A stretch of DNA of 45,189 nucleotides from an uncultured Clostridia bacterium (GTDB taxonomy: Bacteria; Bacillota; Clostridia; Christensenellales; Borkfalkiaceae), in contig CANQOT010000013.1 in NCBI GenBank assembly GCA_947625555.1, positions 1-45,189 of the forward strand, in the 5' to 3' direction. A program made the translations under genes and the position numbers. Below the pieces are notes generated by a model. That model saw nothing but the letters and a program-made list of their open reading frames with translations, did not search any database and had not been told where the DNA came from. Shown here in pieces: positions 41,738-45,189 of this stretch (the first letter of the stretch is position 1; each line of letters opens with the position of its first letter).

Positions 41738-41790
41738 CAACATCCCATCTCAACAAAAAAATTTTTATAAAATATAAAGGAGAAGAAGCT

Positions 41791-44760
41791 ATGAAGAAAA
41801 AATGGTTGATCGCAATCGCTACAAGCGCTATGGCGGTCACGGTTGCACTCGGTATCTCCGCATGCGGCAAGAAAAATGGCAAGTCGGACGAAGATATCGC
41901 AACTGAGGCTCTCGACACTTTGACGCAGGTCTATTCCACGGCGCTCACAGAGACGTCCGCGGATTTCGATCTGCTCGGTCAAGTCCTCGTGGACGGCGAA
42001 CGCTACACTGTCACATGGACGGCGACTTCCACCGTTGAAGGGATCGAGAACTATGTCTCCATCGCCCAGGAGATGAACGAGGATAAAAAGTTCCACGTCA
42101 CCATCTCGCGCACGACGATCGAAGTGCCCTATACGCTGACTGCTTCCATCACCGTCGGCAAGGTGACGAAGAGCGAGAACTTCCTCCGCAAGATCCCCGC
42201 AAAATCTTCCGAGGACGCGACGACAGCTTCGCTCTCTTTCGAGACCACGGATGCCCGCGTCTCCCAAGATGCTCAGCAGCAGGTTTGGCAGCAGAACGGC
42301 ATTACCTTCACCAACGACAAGGCGAACAGCAGCACGGATGTTGCGAACTTTTCCAAGCCCGTCCGTTGCTACATGGGTTCGACCGTTAAGATCGAATATC
42401 CCGGGATCACCCGCATTGATTTCCACTGCCCGCCGAACTACGACGATAACCCCTATTTGGATCGTCTTAACAGCGCTCTGACCAACGCGTATGGCGATGC
42501 AACCGTCACGGTCGATGAGGAGAAAAATGTTGTCTCCATCGTACTCAAGACTCCCGTAGATGTTTTTGAATTTGCATGCACCACGGGGCAGATCAGGATC
42601 TATTCCATCGACCTCGAAGGCAAAGAGGGCGGCGCCACCGATGCGGATAAAGTCGCTGCGGCGAAAGAGCAGCTCAGCCTTTCCAGGGATCGTTATTCCG
42701 CAACGGGAACTTACGACCTCCCCACGACCCTCAACGGCGCCACATTGACTTGGTCCGTCAAGGGCACTTCCGAGTATCTTACTATTTCCAATAATAAACT
42801 CAACATCACTTCTCTTCCGACAGCCGAGACCCAAGTCACACTGGTTGCGGCGATTTCCGCCGGCACCGAAAGTGATTCCAAAGAAATCACGATTACCGTT
42901 GCTCCCGCTTCCAAGTTCGAAGGCTCCGGCACGGAAGATGATCCTTATACCGTTGCCGATGTCTTTGAAATTCTCAAAGATATTCAAAGCGGTGATCTCT
43001 ATAAGGTCGACGGCAATGTCGTCGGTATCTATGTCAAAGGTATCGTCATTGACAAAGGTAGCATCGGTTCCCACGATAATTGGGAAAGAGCTTATATCGC
43101 CGATTCCGCCGATGCCGAGAACAAAGACGGCGTCCAACTTTACGGGCTCGACAAGGACGATCAATTCCTTCCCAACGATGATTCCCTTGTCGTCGGCGCA
43201 ACGATCACCGTCTATGGTGCACTTCAGAATTGGCAAGGCGGCCCCGAGCTCAAATTTGATGGCAGTATCCGTCTCCATGCGGTAGCTTATGAGCTTCCAA
43301 CCGACGAAAGGACGGCTCAGCAGAAAGTCGACGCCGCGCTTCAAGCGCTCGCCGCTACTTTCACCGTCACCAAGACGGGCGAAACGGAGCTTCCCGCTTC
43401 CACGGTAACCGGCGTCACCTTCGCTTGGTCGACGACCAACCAAACCTACACCATCACAGGGAATAAGATCAAGGTCGACGCGCTTCCCACGGCCGACGCC
43501 ACCGTCACCGCCACCGTCACCGCCACCTGCGGCACCGAGACCGTGACGAACAACACGAAGACCGTTACCATCACCATCAAGGCGGCAAGCGAGGAACCCG
43601 AACCCAACAAGTACGGTACGAAGGATGAACCTCTCTCCGTTGCCGAGGCTCTTGCGCTCGCGGAAGAGGAGTGTGCAAGTGCGAATGATGTCACCGAGCA
43701 GATCGTCTATGCAACGGGTATCGCGCTTTCCACGCCCGAAGCAAGCGGCACCTACTATAAGCAGTTTGAACTCCGCGACGCGAGCGATGCAGCGAAAAAG
43801 ATTATCGTCTATACAATCAGCTTGGACGCGGGTGTGCCCGCAATCGCGCAGAACGATGTGCTCGTCATCCATGGCTATATCAAAAATTACAATGGCACGA
43901 TCGAGTTTGCGAGCAATAACAGCGTATATGTATATTGTGTCACCAACACCCGCGGAGAGTCCACAATCACGCTCGGCGAGCACACAGGGGCGACCGTGAC
44001 CGGAATCCAGACCGGCGACAAGAAGACGAACGGCACAGAGGTCAGCTTCACCGTTACCGCAGAGCAGGGCAAAAAGATCGTTGCTGTGAAAGCGAACGGC
44101 GAAGAGTTGACAGCCGAAAGCGAAAATACGTACAAATTCACAGTCGCAGGCAATACTACCGTAACGGTTGAGACTGCCGGTGAAGATGAGGCGGTCGCTG
44201 AGCTTCTTTATTCCCTGAATAGCACCGAGCAGCCCGTGGGAACGAACAATAACTATGCAAGCAGCTGCGAAGTGGCGTATAAGGATGTCACTTGGGTCGT
44301 GGAAGGAAACGCAAAGGTAGATCAACATGGCGCACAAAAACCTTGGCGTTTCGGCGGAAAAGCGTCAAATGCTGATACGCCTTTGACTGCAGATCGTAAA
44401 CTCACCGGGAAAACTGCAATTTCGGGGAAAGTCAGCAAGATCACACTTCAGTTGACGGACGGCGGAAGCATTACGGTCAATAGTGTTACGATCAAAGTTT
44501 ACAAAACCGATCCCACGGTTGATGGGGCACAGCCGTTTTCTACGAAGCAGATCACCTATCAAAAGGGTGTCGCCGTTGATATCACGGCGGGCGAGGACGA
44601 TTGGACGAACTGCTTCTTCCAAATTGTCTTTAACGTAACAGTGAACTCGACGAGCAATAAGTATGTCAGTATTGACAAGTTAGAGTTCTATGGTACGCCC
44701 GCTTCCGCTACCGTAGCAGCACCTGCTGAGGTCGCGATCCTTCCCGGCAAAGAATTCTAA
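41791..44760 (+). CDS. Large lipoprotein with putative OB-fold modules and Ig-like domains
   Basis: 989 residues; AAGGAG at 41777-41782. Lipobox ISAC, Cys25 lipidated. Tandem beta domains follow: Ig-like ones around residues 35-130 and 290-370 (DLPTTLNGATLTWSVKG) and 510-600 (atrophied Ig style). Two putative OB-fold modules, each opened by a GTEDDPYTVAD or GTKDEPLSVAE motif, lie at about 375-505 and 605-715 (ITVYGALQNWQGGPELKF, LVIHGYIKNYNGTIEF). A short beta domain and a C-terminal lectin-like sandwich come last. OB modules of this style accompany extracellular nucleases, so nucleic-acid or carbohydrate binding is possible; no catalytic motif is seen. Codon use is slightly less GC-rich than its neighbours. 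The gene follows a repeat block and ends at a strong terminator. Confidence 0.8.
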   Translation: MKKKWLIAIATSAMAVTVALGISACGKKNGKSDEDIATEALDTLTQVYSTALTETSADFDLLGQVLVDGERYTVTWTATSTVEGIENYVSIAQEMNEDKKFHVTISRTTIEVPYTLTASITVGKVTKSENFLRKIPAKSSEDATTASLSFETTDARVSQDAQQQVWQQNGITFTNDKANSSTDVANFSKPVRCYMGSTVKIEYPGITRIDFHCPPNYDDNPYLDRLNSALTNAYGDATVTVDEEKNVVSIVLKTPVDVFEFACTTGQIRIYSIDLEGKEGGATDADKVAAAKEQLSLSRDRYSATGTYDLPTTLNGATLTWSVKGTSEYLTISNNKLNITSLPTAETQVTLVAAISAGTESDSKEITITVAPASKFEGSGTEDDPYTVADVFEILKDIQSGDLYKVDGNVVGIYVKGIVIDKGSIGSHDNWERAYIADSADAENKDGVQLYGLDKDDQFLPNDDSLVVGATITVYGALQNWQGGPELKFDGSIRLHAVAYELPTDERTAQQKVDAALQALAATFTVTKTGETELPASTVTGVTFAWSTTNQTYTITGNKIKVDALPTADATVTATVTATCGTETVTNNTKTVTITIKAASEEPEPNKYGTKDEPLSVAEALALAEEECASANDVTEQIVYATGIALSTPEASGTYYKQFELRDASDAAKKIIVYTISLDAGVPAIAQNDVLVIHGYIKNYNGTIEFASNNSVYVYCVTNTRGESTITLGEHTGATVTGIQTGDKKTNGTEVSFTVTAEQGKKIVAVKANGEELTAESENTYKFTVAGNTTVTVETAGEDEAVAELLYSLNSTEQPVGTNNNYASSCEVAYKDVTWVVEGNAKVDQHGAQKPWRFGGKASNADTPLTADRKLTGKTAISGKVSKITLQLTDGGSITVNSVTIKVYKTDPTVDGAQPFSTKQITYQKGVAVDITAGEDDWTNCFFQIVFNVTVNSTSNKYVSIDKLEFYGTPASATVAAPAEVAILPGKEF

Positions 44761-44789
44761 AACTCTCTGCGGCTTCAAGCCCGAAACAA

Positions 44790-44821
44790 AAACAACCTTC
44801 CCTCGGGAAGGTTGTTTTTTG
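44790..44821 (+). terminator. Strong rho-independent terminator
   Basis: AACAACCTTCCC (44791-44802) pairs with GGGAAGGTTGTT (44805-44816), followed by T residues to 44820, and is preceded by an A-rich stretch. It ends the importer-nuclease-lipoprotein region. Confidence 0.96.
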
Positions 44822-44822
44822 T

Positions 44823-44923
44823 GCCCCCTCCGTGGGAGGGGGGTAGGGGGGTGGGGCGAGTTCGAAAATGGGGTCGCCAAAGAATGCCCCCTCCGTGAGA
44901 GGGGGGTAGGGGGGTGGGGCGAG
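44823..44923. repeat. Two G-rich dispersed repeats after the terminator
   Basis: Copies at 44823-44860 and 44886-44923 of the CCCCCTCCGTGGGAGGGGGG-TAGGGGGGTGGGG element, each ending in GGGGCGAGTTC. The short unique stretch between them has no coding features. Confidence 0.85.
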
Positions 44924-45189
44924 TTCAAAAATAATGTCGACGCTATTGGAAATCGCACCCACCTCAGTCACTACGTGACAGCTCCTCCCCGGGAGGCGCC
45001 ATGGGTTAAGCGCGCCCCCTCCGTGGGAGGGGGGTAGGGGGGTGGGGCGAGTTCAAAAATAATGTCGACGCTATTGGAAATCGCACCCACCTCAGTCACT
45101 GCGTGACAGCTTCTCCCCGGGAGGCGCCATGGGTTAAGCGCGCCCCCTCCGTGGGAGGGGGGTAGGGGGGTGGGGCGAGTTCAAAAATA
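44921..45189. repeat. 128-bp tandem repeat running off the window
   Basis: GAGTTCAAAAATA recurs at 44921, 45049 and 45177, a period of exactly 128 bp. Each unit holds an AT-rich start, a TCAC-TACGTGA hairpin, a CCCGGGAGG-rich stretch and one full G-rich element. The two complete units differ at only a few positions (for example ACTACGTG against ACTGCGTG). Nothing coding is supported in 44761-45189. Confidence 0.9.

Noticed and set aside
41545-41777. Short frames in the repeat nest
   Set aside because: They translate the CCCCCTCCGTGGG repeats and have no start signals.

Overview
The window reads as a chromosomal piece of a Gram-positive, anaerobic gut-type Clostridia bacterium (Bacillota). 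Grounds are the strong AGGAGG-type ribosome sites, sigma-A type promoters, lipobox lipoproteins, a MalEFGK-type importer with a lipoprotein binding protein, InlB-type (Listeria-Bacteroides) surface repeats, and a membrane polyferredoxin next to a CXXC-tail peptide. The style (GC-rich genes, very large InlB-repeat lipoproteins, GC-rich intergenic repeats) is what I would expect of uncultured Christensenellales-like organisms; that placement is inference. Every convincing gene is on the + strand. I saw no rRNA, tRNA, CRISPR array, integrase or transposase.

Layout. 1-454: non-coding left edge built of dispersed GC-rich repeats, ending in a promoter with a 30-bp operator palindrome. 455-3282: TetR regulator, small membrane protein, ABC ATPase and ABC-2 permease, an apparently self-regulated efflux operon. 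3379-11030: two large membrane-anchored surface proteins, the second fused to a cytoplasmic domain that has its own internal ribosome site. 11143-14212: a membrane protein with a CXXC tail, then a polyferredoxin fused to a TlpA-type thioredoxin. 14552-22705: a 2717-residue lipoprotein with about 22 InlB-type repeats, Cys/His modules and carbohydrate-binding-like modules, behind a long, foldable leader. 22858-24237: stand-alone tryptophanase.

24420-33971 is the most coherent system: deoC, deoD, deoB, cdd, a 5'-nucleotidase lipoprotein, pdp, tdk, a secreted EndA-type endonuclease and a small lipoprotein. Read together they take extracellular DNA to glyceraldehyde 3-phosphate, acetaldehyde and free bases: nuclease, then 5'-nucleotidase outside the cell; deaminase, phosphorylases, phosphopentomutase and deoxyribose-phosphate aldolase inside. 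The only step not covered is uptake.

34067-44760 follows with an RDD membrane protein, a complete ABC importer (ATPase, two permeases, binding lipoprotein), a lipoprotein of the staphylococcal-nuclease family 10 nt behind the binding protein, and a large lipoprotein with putative OB-fold modules. Two nucleases of different folds, a nucleotidase and a full nucleoside-catabolism set flanking one importer suggest a lipoprotein-based nucleic-acid scavenging locus; the link between importer and nucleosides is a hypothesis. 44761-45189 is a strong terminator followed by GC-rich repeats, including a 128-bp tandem unit that runs off the window.
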